The notes below the pieces were generated by a model, which worked only from the letters and a program-made list of their open reading frames with translations, was not told the origin of the DNA and made no database searches. Shown here one piece after another: positions 16,428 to 25,559 of a DNA stretch of 42,430 nt. Every line of letters starts with the position of its first letter. Position 1 is the first letter of the stretch. The translations under genes were made by a program, and so were the position numbers. Origin of the DNA: an uncultured Gammaproteobacteria bacterium (lineage in GTDB: Bacteria > Pseudomonadota > Gammaproteobacteria > Steroidobacterales > Rariloculaceae); the NCBI GenBank assembly GCA_913041665.1, contig CAJWKT010000005.1, forward strand, positions 1-42,430, written 5' to 3'.

Positions 16428-18041
16428 TCACGCATCCCTCAGGCGTTTTGGCCAAATACCAGATTTTCCTGGCGACAGAATCCCGTTTGGGTCGATCGCG
16501 TCCTTGACGGTTTCATGAAAACGCCTTAACACATTGTTGTTAAAGGAATAGGCATTCATAACCAGATCCTGGAAAGCCGGCGCGGCTCGGTACTCTCCCC
16601 AGCCATGCTCTTCTGAAACCTGAACAAGACGCTGAAACGCTGCACGAGTCTTCTTGTTTATCTCTATATTGCGGGACACCGGAAGACTGAAAAGCATAAC
16701 GACCGCCCTAGGAAACCATGTCGAAGGCAGACTTGAAAAGAACCTCAAGGGGAGGTCAAACTCGCTTGCTACCTCGGTGAACACGCGCTGCGCCTCAAAA
16801 ACCGCTTCCCCGTTCTTGGGAATCACCGCAGCATAAAAAAGATCTCCGAAATTAGGATTGTCACTCGTACGGAACTGCATCGCTAGTCCGGAAAATACTG
16901 TCATATTCGGAATACCGAAATCTACAATATGATCCGCAGTTTTTTGCTGCTCCGGGGTGAGAGGGAAACGATGCCTCGGACCTTCCTCGAACTTGGCGCC
17001 CGGGATGGCGGAGAATTTCTCGCGTGCGTACTCGGCATGAGCATCATTCGCTTTTTCCAGTCCGTAGAAACGCAAATCAGTCGTCCAGTAGGGCACGTCG
17101 TTCTCTGCGGCATAGCGCTCCAGTGCACGGGGGTCCGGGCCGCCCGGCCTTGAAAGCAGTTCTTCGAGGGCCGGGTCTTTTGCACTGTTGCGGGTTAAGG
17201 GACTCCCAAAGGTCCCTCTACCATTCATAATTCCAGAGTTGACCAGATAAGACACAGTATCCATCAGCGGGATAAGATCTTCGTACTTATAGACCTTTAC
17301 TGAATCAGTTCGAAAAGCCTCGGGTTCCGGGGCAAGCCAGAATCCCATCTTGGTGACGATTCCAAAGTTGGACTGCGAGAACATGCCATCGATGTGGGGA
17401 CCGAAGCCGTACTTGTATTCCTGCCAGGTCTTTGACCCGGGCAGTGCACCCATACCGGTACGCAGGACTTCCCCGTTCGCCAGTACCACCTCCATGCCGC
17501 AGTGGGCATCAAAGTGATCCCGGTAGCCATTCATCGTATAACCGAGTCCATGGTCCAGCGAGTTTCCGATGGGGCTACCCCAGCCCGGGTCCGGGCAGTC
17601 GATCCACAGCTTTGCCCCCTGGTCCTGAATCGCCCGATAGAGGTCAAAGTAACTGACCCCGGGCTCTACCAGACAGCTTGCGTTCCTTTCATTGATCTCC
17701 AGCACACGGTTCATCCGCTTGAGATCTACGACCACACTGCCTGAATACGAGGGTGCAGAACCGCCGTAACCGAGATTTTTTCCGGTGGAAATCGGATACA
17801 GGGGAATCTGGTACTGGTTAGCGACCCTGACCACTTCCTGCACTTCCTCCACCCGCGTGGGGGACACCGCCGCAGAAGCTACCAGTTCCTGTTCCTCACC
17901 CCAGAAAGGAGAGTAGGCATCCCGGTACAGCGCCACATCCTCATCACTACTGAAAACCCAGTCCGGCCCGACAGCCTCCGCAAACTGTTCCAGTGCAGTG
18001 GAAAAATCAGCGCTGCTTACGCCGGGTGGTAATGTTGCCAT
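16428..18041 (-). CDS. VAO/p-cresol methylhydroxylase-type flavoprotein (4-alkylphenol oxidation)
   Basis: This 537-residue protein has an N-terminal FAD-binding PCMH domain (ISTGKNLGYGGSAP) and the C-terminal substrate domain of the vanillyl-alcohol oxidase family. GWGEYR (Tyr484, Arg485) matches the catalytic Tyr-Arg pair of VAO, and DPNGILSPGKSGI is the usual family ending. The covalent-flavin His of VAO seems absent; a nearby Tyr in DLFYAAV could instead be linked, as in bacterial p-cresol methylhydroxylase. Such enzymes hydroxylate the benzylic carbon of 4-alkylphenols through a quinone methide and reduce a cytochrome c, encoded next. No signal peptide is visible although the partner cytochrome is periplasmic. 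AGGAG precedes the ATG. Confidence 0.85.
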   Translation of the reverse strand: MATLPPGVSSADFSTALEQFAEAVGPDWVFSSDEDVALYRDAYSPFWGEEQELVASAAVSPTRVEEVQEVVRVANQYQIPLYPISTGKNLGYGGSAPSYSGSVVVDLKRMNRVLEINERNASCLVEPGVSYFDLYRAIQDQGAKLWIDCPDPGWGSPIGNSLDHGLGYTMNGYRDHFDAHCGMEVVLANGEVLRTGMGALPGSKTWQEYKYGFGPHIDGMFSQSNFGIVTKMGFWLAPEPEAFRTDSVKVYKYEDLIPLMDTVSYLVNSGIMNGRGTFGSPLTRNSAKDPALEELLSRPGGPDPRALERYAAENDVPYWTTDLRFYGLEKANDAHAEYAREKFSAIPGAKFEEGPRHRFPLTPEQQKTADHIVDFGIPNMTVFSGLAMQFRTSDNPNFGDLFYAAVIPKNGEAVFEAQRVFTEVASEFDLPLRFFSSLPSTWFPRAVVMLFSLPVSRNIEINKKTRAAFQRLVQVSEEHGWGEYRAAPAFQDLVMNAYSFNNNVLRRFHETVKDAIDPNGILSPGKSGIWPKRLRDA

Positions 18042-18061
18042 CTCATGCTCTCCTGCAAAAA

Positions 18062-18481
18062 TCAGCTACGGTAGACGGGCTCAATAACCCAGGAAACTAG
18101 GTTCTGCGAAACATCAGCCCGGTGCACAACCCTCATTTGTCCGGCATCCCAAGCGAAACGCTCCAAGCAAAAAATTGCGGGGGGCTCGGTCAACCCAGCA
18201 ATCGCAGCCGGGCCCTGCTTCCAGCGAAAATAAAGATCTTGATACCAAAGATCAGTGATATCACCCTCAATCCCATAAGTGGAAATCCCGGAAGCCCTGG
18301 CCCGATTCCCAAATTCCCGGCTCTTGGAAAACCGGAGATCGAAAATGACTTTGTATAGCACCGGAAGCTCATGCATGGATCGATTTTGGCCGACAGCCAT
18401 GCTCGGAAAAATAGTGCAGAAAGAAACCGGCAGAGTGGTCGCAGCTATGCCCGCGCGTAGAAAATCCCTGCGGCTGGTCAT
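18062..18481 (-). CDS. Small Tat-exported protein of unknown function, first gene of the VAO-type operon
   Basis: This is a 139-residue protein with a clear twin-arginine signal (TSRRDFLRAG followed by a hydrophobic stretch and a cleavage region near MAVGQ). The mature part is about 105 residues, has the aromatic-rich segment DLWYQDLYFRWK and shows no recognised domain. It lies 20 nt upstream of the flavoprotein gene. In Pseudomonas the p-cresol methylhydroxylase genes include a small gene, pchX, of unknown role; this may be a positional counterpart. The start at 18481 directly follows GGGGAGAAGA. A role as export escort for the signal-less flavoprotein is conceivable but unproven. Confidence 0.65.
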   Translation of the reverse strand: MTSRRDFLRAGIAATTLPVSFCTIFPSMAVGQNRSMHELPVLYKVIFDLRFSKSREFGNRARASGISTYGIEGDITDLWYQDLYFRWKQGPAAIAGLTEPPAIFCLERFAWDAGQMRVVHRADVSQNLVSWVIEPVYRS

Positions 18482-18837
18482 TCTTCTCCCCTTTTTCAGT
18501 GACATGGCGGCCCCATGGCAATAGTACGGATGAGTCGAGTCGCCTACTTAGACGGATCGCCCGCCTTGGTCTGGTGTTTTCGGGTCATATTACGCACTTT
18601 TGCGGTTCTGCGTAATGTGTTTCAGTCCAACAAATGCCCCCTTTGACTACCTTGGCCTATGCAAAATGAGCGTCCCCTATAAGCGACACGCATAGGGTTT
18701 AACACATATCATTTAGGACAAAGGCCTGAACAGGGCCCAGAATTCTTGCGTGAGTCCATGGCCAGAGTTGAGTTTTTGCAACTTCAGGGATAGGCTCAAC
18801 GTCACAATTGGTGATTGATCTAGAAAAGGGGAAAACA
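18482..18837. other. Divergent intergenic region between the Tat/VAO operon and the TonB receptor
   Basis: These 356 nt contain no convincing gene. They must hold the divergent promoters of the alkylphenol-type operon and the first TonB receptor. The only strong feature is the long inverted repeat at 18586-18619, about 100 nt from the minus-strand start and 220 nt from the plus-strand start. Confidence 0.6.
18586..18619. promoter_or_regulatory. Long inverted repeat, candidate operator in divergent promoter
   Basis: CATATTACGCA (18586-18596) and TGCGTAATGTG (18609-18619) are inverted copies with one mismatch and a 12-nt spacer. The inner ATTACGCA/TGCGTAAT arms are perfect. With no T tract and a location between divergent operons, a dimeric or tetrameric regulator site is more likely than a terminator. 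The cognate regulator is not in the window. Confidence 0.5.
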
Positions 18838-21096
18838 ATGATCCACCGTAGTATCAACTGTTTGACTTTTGGCGCGGCTGCGGTTGCTGTCGGTTTTTTT
18901 CTCATGAGCGTGCCAGCATCTGACGTGCATGCCCAGGGGGCATCGGCACTTGAGGAAATCGTAGTCACGGCCCGAAGGCGTGAGGAAAATGTTCAGGATG
19001 TCCCGATTGCGATTACGGCCTTATCCGCCGAGGATATTGAGCTCCGGAATATTGAAAATACGGAAGACATGCAGGTTCTTCTGCCGAACGTGGACATCCG
19101 TGGAGGCGGGGTAACCGGTACCAATGCCTCCACCCTGACTATACGTGGCATTCCAGGCGTGGTTCGCTATGTGGATGGCGTTGCTCAGACAGGTGACCAG
19201 GGAGGCCTTATGAACATCGTCGAGCTCGAGCGCATTGAGGTGTTGCGTGGACCCCAGGGCACCCTGTTCGGTAAGAACGCGGTGGGCGGTGCGATCCAGT
19301 ACATCACCCAGAAGCCGGGGGAGGACTTTGGCGCCAGAGTCAGAATCAGTATGGGTGAATACAACCGCAGGGATGTAATCGCTAACATTGACATACCCGT
19401 GAACGACAGGCTGTTAACCAAAATCACCGCAGCCTCCCTCAGGCGGGATGGTTACGTGAAGAGTTTGGCTGTTGATCAGGCTTACGGCTCAATTGACAAC
19501 ACGGTCCTCAGAGGAATGGTCCAATGGACGCCTACGGATTCCTTCACGGCCCTGTTGAGTGCGGAGTACAACCGCGATGAGTCCACCATGCAGCCCAATG
19601 TTCTCTTTGACGTGCTCGAGAATTTCCCTATCGGGCCCATGGTGCCGGAAAGATACAATGCCTATAACGTACCGTTTACCGACGCACTCTATGCGTACGG
19701 GCAACGGAAGGAATGGAAGAACGAATCGGACTATACGGGGGTAGGCAAATATTTTGATTCCACTGCCTACACTGCCACACTGGAGTGGGATATCAACGAT
19801 CGGATGACACTGAAATCGATTACCGGAGTGCGTGATTTTAAATATGGGGCGTACCAGGACCTTGACTCTACCCAGCTTTCGATGTTCAACCGGTGGAATT
19901 ACAGCAATACTTCAGAGACTACCCAGGAATTTCAGTTCCTGGGAAATACGGATAACTTGAGTTGGGTTGTGGGACTTTACTATCTCGATGAAAATGACTT
20001 AGCGAAGTTCCAAAGCTGGCAGAACATGGAGTGCGATCCCATGTTGCCGTTTTGTCCGCGCCTCACCAATACCCTATCCCGCGTGATCACCAAGGACACG
20101 GCAGTCTATGCCCAAGCAACCTGGGATGTGAACGACAAGCTCTCCATCACGGCCGGCATCCGTTCCAGTGATGAGGAGTTCTCCGCCCATACCTACACCC
20201 CAGGAGTTGCGATTTCCCAGGACGATAACTCACCATCCAGAGACATGACCTATTCATACAAACTGGTCTCGGGCGCGCCGATGATTCAGAAAGCCGACTT
20301 CAGTGCGAACACACCACTGCTGGCATTCCGGTATAACTTCAATGACACCACCATGGGGTATCTCACCCTTTCCCAGGGCTTTAACGGAGGGGGCGTCAAT
20401 GGCCGATTCCTGCCAGAGCTAGCAAACAACGGGATCCTGCCCTACGACGCAGAGACCTATGACAACACGGAGATTGGAATTAAGTCGGACCTGCTGGACA
20501 ACCGGCTTCGCCTTAATTTCGCCTACTTTGACGGCACCTGGACAAACATGCAGATCTGCGAGGTGCTCACACCGGGTGTGTGTACAACCGGGAACGCCGG
20601 CGAATCCGTAACCTCCGGGATGGAGCTGGAAGGAATCTGGCAAATCAACGACGCATTTAGGTTCAATTTTGGCCTGTCATCCCTGGATATCCACTTCACG
20701 GATGTTGGCAAAGCGACAAGCATTGATTTGAACACGGTCATTCCCTTTTCCCCTGAGAATACCTTTAATGTGGGCTTCCAGTTCGATACAACTCTGGACG
20801 ATGGCGCCTCCATTACAACACGTGTAGACCATGGCTGGATTGATGACTTCGAGACGTTCCGTGATAAAAGATTCCAGCACATGTCCAAAGCAGCCAACAA
20901 CGGGTATGGCCTGACCAACGCCCGGGTTATCTATACCCCAGCCGGTGGCAGGTGGGATGCCGCGCTGCATATTACGAACGCCTCCAACGAATACTACAGG
21001 CTGGGAGGTTTCTCGGCTTCGTTTGCTGGACTCGACCAGGGTGTTGTAGGGCGCTCTCGTGAGGTCGGTCTAACACTCACCATGCGGCTCGAGTAA
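18838..21096 (+). CDS. TonB-dependent outer-membrane receptor
   Basis: This 752-residue protein has a signal peptide (to about SDVHA), a TonB-box region LEEIVVTARRREENVQDVP, a plug domain with RGIPGVVRYVDG and ERIEVLRGPQGTLFGKNAVGG, and a beta-barrel to the C-terminus. It imports a scarce or large nutrient across the outer membrane using TonB energy. The length and sequence style are those of the large carbon-substrate receptor group of marine and Sphingomonad-like bacteria rather than a siderophore receptor, though this cannot be proven here. The ATG at 18838 is preceded by AAAAGGGG. A strong hairpin lies between it and the sulfatase gene, which probably belongs to the same unit. Confidence 0.88.
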   Translation: MIHRSINCLTFGAAAVAVGFFLMSVPASDVHAQGASALEEIVVTARRREENVQDVPIAITALSAEDIELRNIENTEDMQVLLPNVDIRGGGVTGTNASTLTIRGIPGVVRYVDGVAQTGDQGGLMNIVELERIEVLRGPQGTLFGKNAVGGAIQYITQKPGEDFGARVRISMGEYNRRDVIANIDIPVNDRLLTKITAASLRRDGYVKSLAVDQAYGSIDNTVLRGMVQWTPTDSFTALLSAEYNRDESTMQPNVLFDVLENFPIGPMVPERYNAYNVPFTDALYAYGQRKEWKNESDYTGVGKYFDSTAYTATLEWDINDRMTLKSITGVRDFKYGAYQDLDSTQLSMFNRWNYSNTSETTQEFQFLGNTDNLSWVVGLYYLDENDLAKFQSWQNMECDPMLPFCPRLTNTLSRVITKDTAVYAQATWDVNDKLSITAGIRSSDEEFSAHTYTPGVAISQDDNSPSRDMTYSYKLVSGAPMIQKADFSANTPLLAFRYNFNDTTMGYLTLSQGFNGGGVNGRFLPELANNGILPYDAETYDNTEIGIKSDLLDNRLRLNFAYFDGTWTNMQICEVLTPGVCTTGNAGESVTSGMELEGIWQINDAFRFNFGLSSLDIHFTDVGKATSIDLNTVIPFSPENTFNVGFQFDTTLDDGASITTRVDHGWIDDFETFRDKRFQHMSKAANNGYGLTNARVIYTPAGGRWDAALHITNASNEYYRLGGFSASFAGLDQGVVGRSREVGLTLTMRLE

Positions 21097-21126
21097 TACA
21101 CGCGGTATCGATAAAGACAACTCGGG

Positions 21127-21152
21127 GACGGGCACCATCTCTGGTGCCCGTC
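21127..21152 (+). terminator. Strong hairpin without T tract between TonB receptor and sulfatase
   Basis: GACGGGCACCA (21127-21137) and TGGTGCCCGTC (21142-21152) form a perfect 11-bp stem with a TCTC loop, 30 nt after the receptor stop. There is no following run of T, so it is more likely a 3'-end stabiliser or partial attenuator that lowers sulfatase expression than a full intrinsic terminator. Confidence 0.5.
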
Positions 21153-21178
21153 GGGTTGCCCCGTCAAATCGATGGATT

Positions 21179-22630
21179 GTGACTGATTTGGCAGACACAA
21201 TATCCACATATCCCCGGCTAGTATCAGCCTTGGCCTTGCTGGTCCTCGCAAGCGTCGCTCGCGGTCAGCCCGATGTGCTTTTGATCACTATCGATGACCT
21301 CAATGACTGGGTTGGGGTGATGGGCGGCCACCCGCAAGCTAAGACACCAAACATCGATCGGTTGGCGGCCCGCGGGATGCTTTTCACCAATGCCCACGCA
21401 GCCTCTACAACCTGCAACCCCTCCCGCACTGCACTCATGACGGGTTTACGTCCCTCTACTACGGGTGTTTATACGAATGCACATGACTGGCGGGTCGCCG
21501 AAGAACTCCAGGGCATTCCAACGTTTCCCCGATATTTCCGTGATCAAGGCTATCAGACCCTCGGTGCCGGCAAGCTATTCCATGCCCATACCTGGTCCTA
21601 CAGTGGACTGGCTGGTTACAACGACACCGCGGCCTGGGACGCTTTCTATCCGTCTGCGGAGCGTCAGTTGCCGGACGAAGTATCCGTACCTGATCTCAAC
21701 AGGCCAGTTAATAAGAATCCCGGTTTTCTGGGCTTCGACTGGTCGGGACTCGTCACCGAAGACTGGGCCATGGGCGATGGACAAGTCGTGTCATGGGCGG
21801 AACAACAGCTCATGGCGCAAGGTTCCCGGCCCCGCTTCATGGCAGTGGGTATTTTTCGCCCCCACCTGCCCTGGTACGTACCCCAGAAATATTTTGACAT
21901 GCATCCACTGGATACGATCGAGCTACCACCGGTGACTGAAAATGATCTGGATGATCTGCCGAATGTAGCCAGCAACCAACAACCGGGGCGATTGCAGCAG
22001 CTGGAAATGCATGACTGGGTGCTTGGCACCACCGGCGCATGGCGAGCAGCCGTACAAGGCTACCTTGCAAGCGTTAGTTTTGCCGATGCCATGGTAGGCC
22101 AGCTGATGGATGCACTGGATCGCAGTGATCGTGCAAATGAAACAATCGTTATTCTGCTGACAGACCATGGCTATCATTTGGGTGAGAAAAAACGCTGGCG
22201 CAAATATTCACTTTGGGAAGAATCGACCCACGTACCGCTCATCGTCGTCGCACCAGGTGTCACAAGGCCTGGAACTCGCACCGATCAGGTAGTTTCGCTA
22301 ATGGACGTTTATCCAACGTTGACCGAATTGGCTGGGCTTCCATCTCCGCCACACCTTGAGGGCACAAGTCTACGGCCGCTTCTCGAGAACCCGGACAATA
22401 CGCCCTGGGATCATGCTGCGATCACGACTTACCAGCGTAACAACCATGCGGTTAGGACCGATCGCTATCGCTATATCCGCTACGCCGACGGTACAGAAGA
22501 GCTCTACGATCACACAAACGATCCGTATGAATGGACCAACCTGGCCGGGGACCCCTCCTTCAGCGCCCTGAAGGACAACCTTGCCCGCTGGTTGCCGCAA
22601 AAAAACGTAATGCCTGCCAACGGGGGTTAA
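21179..22630 (+). CDS. Exported sulfatase, iduronate-2-sulfatase-like
   Basis: The 483-residue protein has a hydrophobic signal-like segment (about 14-29), metal-binding Asp39 and Asp40 in ITIDDLND, and the formylglycine motif C-x-P-S-R at Cys79 (CNPSRTALMTG). Further conserved blocks are GKLFH, FRPHLPWYVP and TDHGYHLGEKKRWRK, as in the iduronate-2-sulfatase group of type I sulfatases. It would hydrolyse a sulfate ester, of a sugar or possibly of a phenol, in the periplasm or outside. It needs a formylglycine-generating system not seen here. The start is GTG at 21179 and no ATG is available. It lies between two TonB receptors, suggesting a sulfated imported substrate. Confidence 0.88.
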   Translation: MTDLADTISTYPRLVSALALLVLASVARGQPDVLLITIDDLNDWVGVMGGHPQAKTPNIDRLAARGMLFTNAHAASTTCNPSRTALMTGLRPSTTGVYTNAHDWRVAEELQGIPTFPRYFRDQGYQTLGAGKLFHAHTWSYSGLAGYNDTAAWDAFYPSAERQLPDEVSVPDLNRPVNKNPGFLGFDWSGLVTEDWAMGDGQVVSWAEQQLMAQGSRPRFMAVGIFRPHLPWYVPQKYFDMHPLDTIELPPVTENDLDDLPNVASNQQPGRLQQLEMHDWVLGTTGAWRAAVQGYLASVSFADAMVGQLMDALDRSDRANETIVILLTDHGYHLGEKKRWRKYSLWEESTHVPLIVVAPGVTRPGTRTDQVVSLMDVYPTLTELAGLPSPPHLEGTSLRPLLENPDNTPWDHAAITTYQRNNHAVRTDRYRYIRYADGTEELYDHTNDPYEWTNLAGDPSFSALKDNLARWLPQKNVMPANGG

Positions 22631-22674
22631 ATTATTCGGGGACAGAGAAACCCGTCCACACTGCTTGCAATTAA

Positions 22675-22757
22675 CGGTAGCTATCCGCTACCGATGCCTG
22701 GGCAATAAATTCCGCCACCGCTGGTCTCATTATAGAATGTGGCATCGAATTATAATG
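22675..22757 (+). promoter_or_regulatory. Hairpin plus candidate promoter upstream of second TonB receptor
   Basis: The gap 22631-22928 (298 nt) has no gene. CGGTAGC and GCTACCG (22675-22693) form a 7-bp stem with a TATCC loop. Further on, CATTATA (22728-22734) and TATAATG (22751-22757) are inverted copies. The second contains a perfect TATAAT -10-like hexamer at 22751-22756 but has no convincing -35 at standard spacing. An activator-dependent promoter overlapped by a regulator site is one reading. Confidence 0.3.
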
Positions 22758-22928
22758 CAGTGGTAACATGGGCAGGATATAAAAAACATAACATCTTTCA
22801 AGAAAAATTCGCTATGCTCAGGGTCTGCAGCAGATCGCCAACGGCTTTAGGCTATTACTTCAAGACAGGAGCGGGTTCAGACTGTTACTGGAACACTCTA
22901 CAGAATAGATAATGCGGGAGAAAAAACC

Positions 22929-25478
22929 ATGCTGAGGAAACTCACTAGCGCCATAACACTTCTTACGTTACCGTGGATTGTTAATCATTCTGCTCTAGCG
23001 CAGCTAGAGGAAATCATCGTTACGGCACAGCGCCGCGAGCAAAGCTTGCAAGACGTGCCCATTTCGGTAACCGCCGTAACAGGTCAGTCAATCCTTGAGA
23101 TGGGTTTCTCGGACATTGACGATCTGGCCAATTTCATCCCGAACCTTTACGTAAATGACAGTATCGTCGGTCAAAGCCTCGCGATTCGAGGTATAAGCAC
23201 CTCCGCCAGTAATGAGGCCTTTGAACAGGCGGTGGCCCAGTTCCACGATGGCGTTTATTACGCGCGCGACAACATGAGTAACAACTCATTTTTCGATTTG
23301 GAGCGGATAGAGATCGTGCGCGGACCCCAACCGACCTTCGCCGGCCAGAGTGCTACCGCGGGCGTCTTGAATTACATCAGCCGAAGGCCGGGGGATACCT
23401 TTGAAGGCTATGTCGTGGTAGGTGCTGGTGACGATGAGGAATACAACGCAGAGTTTGCAATGGGCGGGCCGTTGACTGACAACCTGGGCGTTCGGATCGC
23501 CGGTCGTTGGTACGAACTCGGCGATACCGGTTACACACACGAGGTCACGGGCCGGAATTGGGGCGTCAAGGAAAACTCCGCTTTTCGCGCTACCGCGGTT
23601 TGGGCTCCATCGGATGACTTCGAAATGACAGTGAAGTTCGAGCGCAACGATGTCTGGCAACTGGGCACCCCGAACGAATACACCCGTTGCGATGACAACC
23701 TGGCCACCAGCAATGCTCAAAACTTCTTCGTCGGGTCTGCCTGGAAAGCGGGCTGCGCAATGGTAAAACAATACCTCGGCCTGGATTATGACAATCTGGA
23801 TGGTGTGATGGGCCGCGGTGGCCAACTGGACGCCTGGGAGGTCGCAAGGGCGCTCGATGCAAAACAAGGTAATGCGCCCGGAACAGGCTGGACACCAGCG
23901 GTGCCGCCAGTTTCTGCCACTCATCCGACGACCCCGGCACCGTGCGTTACTTGGTGTATTAACGCCATGCCGGAGGGCCTGAACAAGGTGGCAGAATATG
24001 GTCTGGATGAAGACCGTGAGCACCAGTCAGACGTAGCGATGATCCGCATGAACTGGAACAACAACGGCTACGATATCGTCTCCACGACTTCGATGGTGGG
24101 CTACGACAAGCATGACTGGCTGGACCCGGATGGCACCTCTATTGCGTTCTTCACGGATGAACGCCTCGAGACCTATGACCAGGTGGCCCAGGAAATCACG
24201 ATCGCCTCTCCGGTGGACCAGACTTTCTCCTGGCTGCTGGGCTGGTACTATCAAAGCACGGAACTCGTCACGACGATTGACGTCTATCTGCCACGGACCT
24301 TGTTTTGGCTGGGCGATCTAGCGATAAAAGATGCCGCTGGACAAACTGCCATTGCCCGATCATCCGGTGGCACACTGTTGGAAGATGGCAGCTGGTCGGG
24401 CTTATTCTTCAGGGGCGTATGGAATCTGAACGACTCGATGCGTATTAACATCGGTGGCCGTTATCAGGACATCCAAAAAGACGGCGAATTAACAACCACC
24501 TCTGCCCTTTTGTACCCCGGTATGACCACCTACTACCCGGGCGGGGTGAGAACCCGGATACCCGGCAAAGTTAGTTCAGAAAGTGCTGATGCATCCGACT
24601 TCCTGCCGGAGGTGGCGTTCGAGTGGGATTCCTCGGATAACACCATGGTCTATATCAGGCACGCTGAGGCCCTGAAGGCGGGTGGTTTTGTGATGTCACC
24701 GGCCCTGGCCGGGTCCGGGCCGGACCCTTTCACCTACAATCCTGAGTACGCGAAAGGTATCGAGCTGGGCTTTAAGAGCCAGCTGTTAAACAACAGGCTG
24801 CAACTGAATATGGCGTTTTATAGCGTGGACTACACCGACCTTCAGAGAACGGTCTACGTGTTTGATACCTCGCAATTCATCACCAAAAACGCTGCCGAGG
24901 CCCACACCAAGGGCTTCGAGTTCGATGGACGCTGGGCGGTAACGGATAACTTCACGCTTGGCTTCAATGGAACGAGTAATGAAGCCATGTACGACAGTTA
25001 CCCCCTAGGCCCCTCATGTAATCCCAAAGACAAGAAGCTTTTTGTCGCAACGTCAACGGTAAAGGATTGTTTCTATGATATGGGAGGCGAGAAGTTGGGT
25101 ACTTCTCCGGACTGGGCAATCGGTCTGCAGCCGGAATACCGCTTCAACATGGGAGGAAGCCTAGAGGGCACACTCGCCGGCATGATAATCATGAATGACG
25201 ATTATTGCCGCTACATCTGCAAGTACAATTCGACGCCAGATCCGCTTGAAACCGTTAAGGGAGAGGCACGAATCGATGCCCGTTTCGCAATCAGGCCGGT
25301 GGACGGAAACTGGGAGGTAGCAGTCTATGGACGCGATCTCACGGACAGACGCCTGATACGCGGCGGCGCACTTTCTGTCTTCAGTAAGACAAACGCAAAG
25401 GATTTTGATGCCAGTGGCGTTTCCCGGGAACGGGGACGTCGGGTTGGCGTGCAATATACGTATAATTTCGGAGGTTAG
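22929..25478 (+). CDS. TonB-dependent outer-membrane receptor (large)
   Basis: This 849-residue receptor has a signal peptide (ending near SALAQ), a TonB box region LEEIIVTAQRREQSLQDVP, a plug (IRGISTSASNEAFEQ, ERIEIVRGPQPTFAGQSA) and a long barrel. It is about 100 residues longer than the first receptor. Part of the excess lies in an extracellular-loop-like stretch around residues 270-350 that contains paired cysteines (PCVTWCINAM). GGGAG precedes the ATG. A good intrinsic terminator follows at 25521-25559. Its ligand is unknown; proximity to the sulfatase suggests a sulfated or phenolic compound. Confidence 0.88.
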   Translation: MLRKLTSAITLLTLPWIVNHSALAQLEEIIVTAQRREQSLQDVPISVTAVTGQSILEMGFSDIDDLANFIPNLYVNDSIVGQSLAIRGISTSASNEAFEQAVAQFHDGVYYARDNMSNNSFFDLERIEIVRGPQPTFAGQSATAGVLNYISRRPGDTFEGYVVVGAGDDEEYNAEFAMGGPLTDNLGVRIAGRWYELGDTGYTHEVTGRNWGVKENSAFRATAVWAPSDDFEMTVKFERNDVWQLGTPNEYTRCDDNLATSNAQNFFVGSAWKAGCAMVKQYLGLDYDNLDGVMGRGGQLDAWEVARALDAKQGNAPGTGWTPAVPPVSATHPTTPAPCVTWCINAMPEGLNKVAEYGLDEDREHQSDVAMIRMNWNNNGYDIVSTTSMVGYDKHDWLDPDGTSIAFFTDERLETYDQVAQEITIASPVDQTFSWLLGWYYQSTELVTTIDVYLPRTLFWLGDLAIKDAAGQTAIARSSGGTLLEDGSWSGLFFRGVWNLNDSMRINIGGRYQDIQKDGELTTTSALLYPGMTTYYPGGVRTRIPGKVSSESADASDFLPEVAFEWDSSDNTMVYIRHAEALKAGGFVMSPALAGSGPDPFTYNPEYAKGIELGFKSQLLNNRLQLNMAFYSVDYTDLQRTVYVFDTSQFITKNAAEAHTKGFEFDGRWAVTDNFTLGFNGTSNEAMYDSYPLGPSCNPKDKKLFVATSTVKDCFYDMGGEKLGTSPDWAIGLQPEYRFNMGGSLEGTLAGMIIMNDDYCRYICKYNSTPDPLETVKGEARIDARFAIRPVDGNWEVAVYGRDLTDRRLIRGGALSVFSKTNAKDFDASGVSRERGRRVGVQYTYNFGG

Positions 25479-25520
25479 TTCCATAGAAATGTTGACGCGG
25501 CATCTCTAGGCCGCGTTAAG

Positions 25521-25559
25521 GCGACTGCCGGTAACAACAACTCCGGCAGTCGCTTTTTT
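25521..25559 (+). terminator. Intrinsic terminator of the second TonB receptor gene
   Basis: GCGACTGCCGG (25521-25531) pairs perfectly with CCGGCAGTCGC (25543-25553) and is followed by six T (25554-25559). It is placed 43 nt after the receptor stop codon. Confidence 0.9.

Noticed and set aside
23286-24023. 245-residue minus-strand frame
   Set aside because: It lies wholly inside the second TonB receptor gene, whose plug and barrel motifs are continuous there; an antisense shadow.
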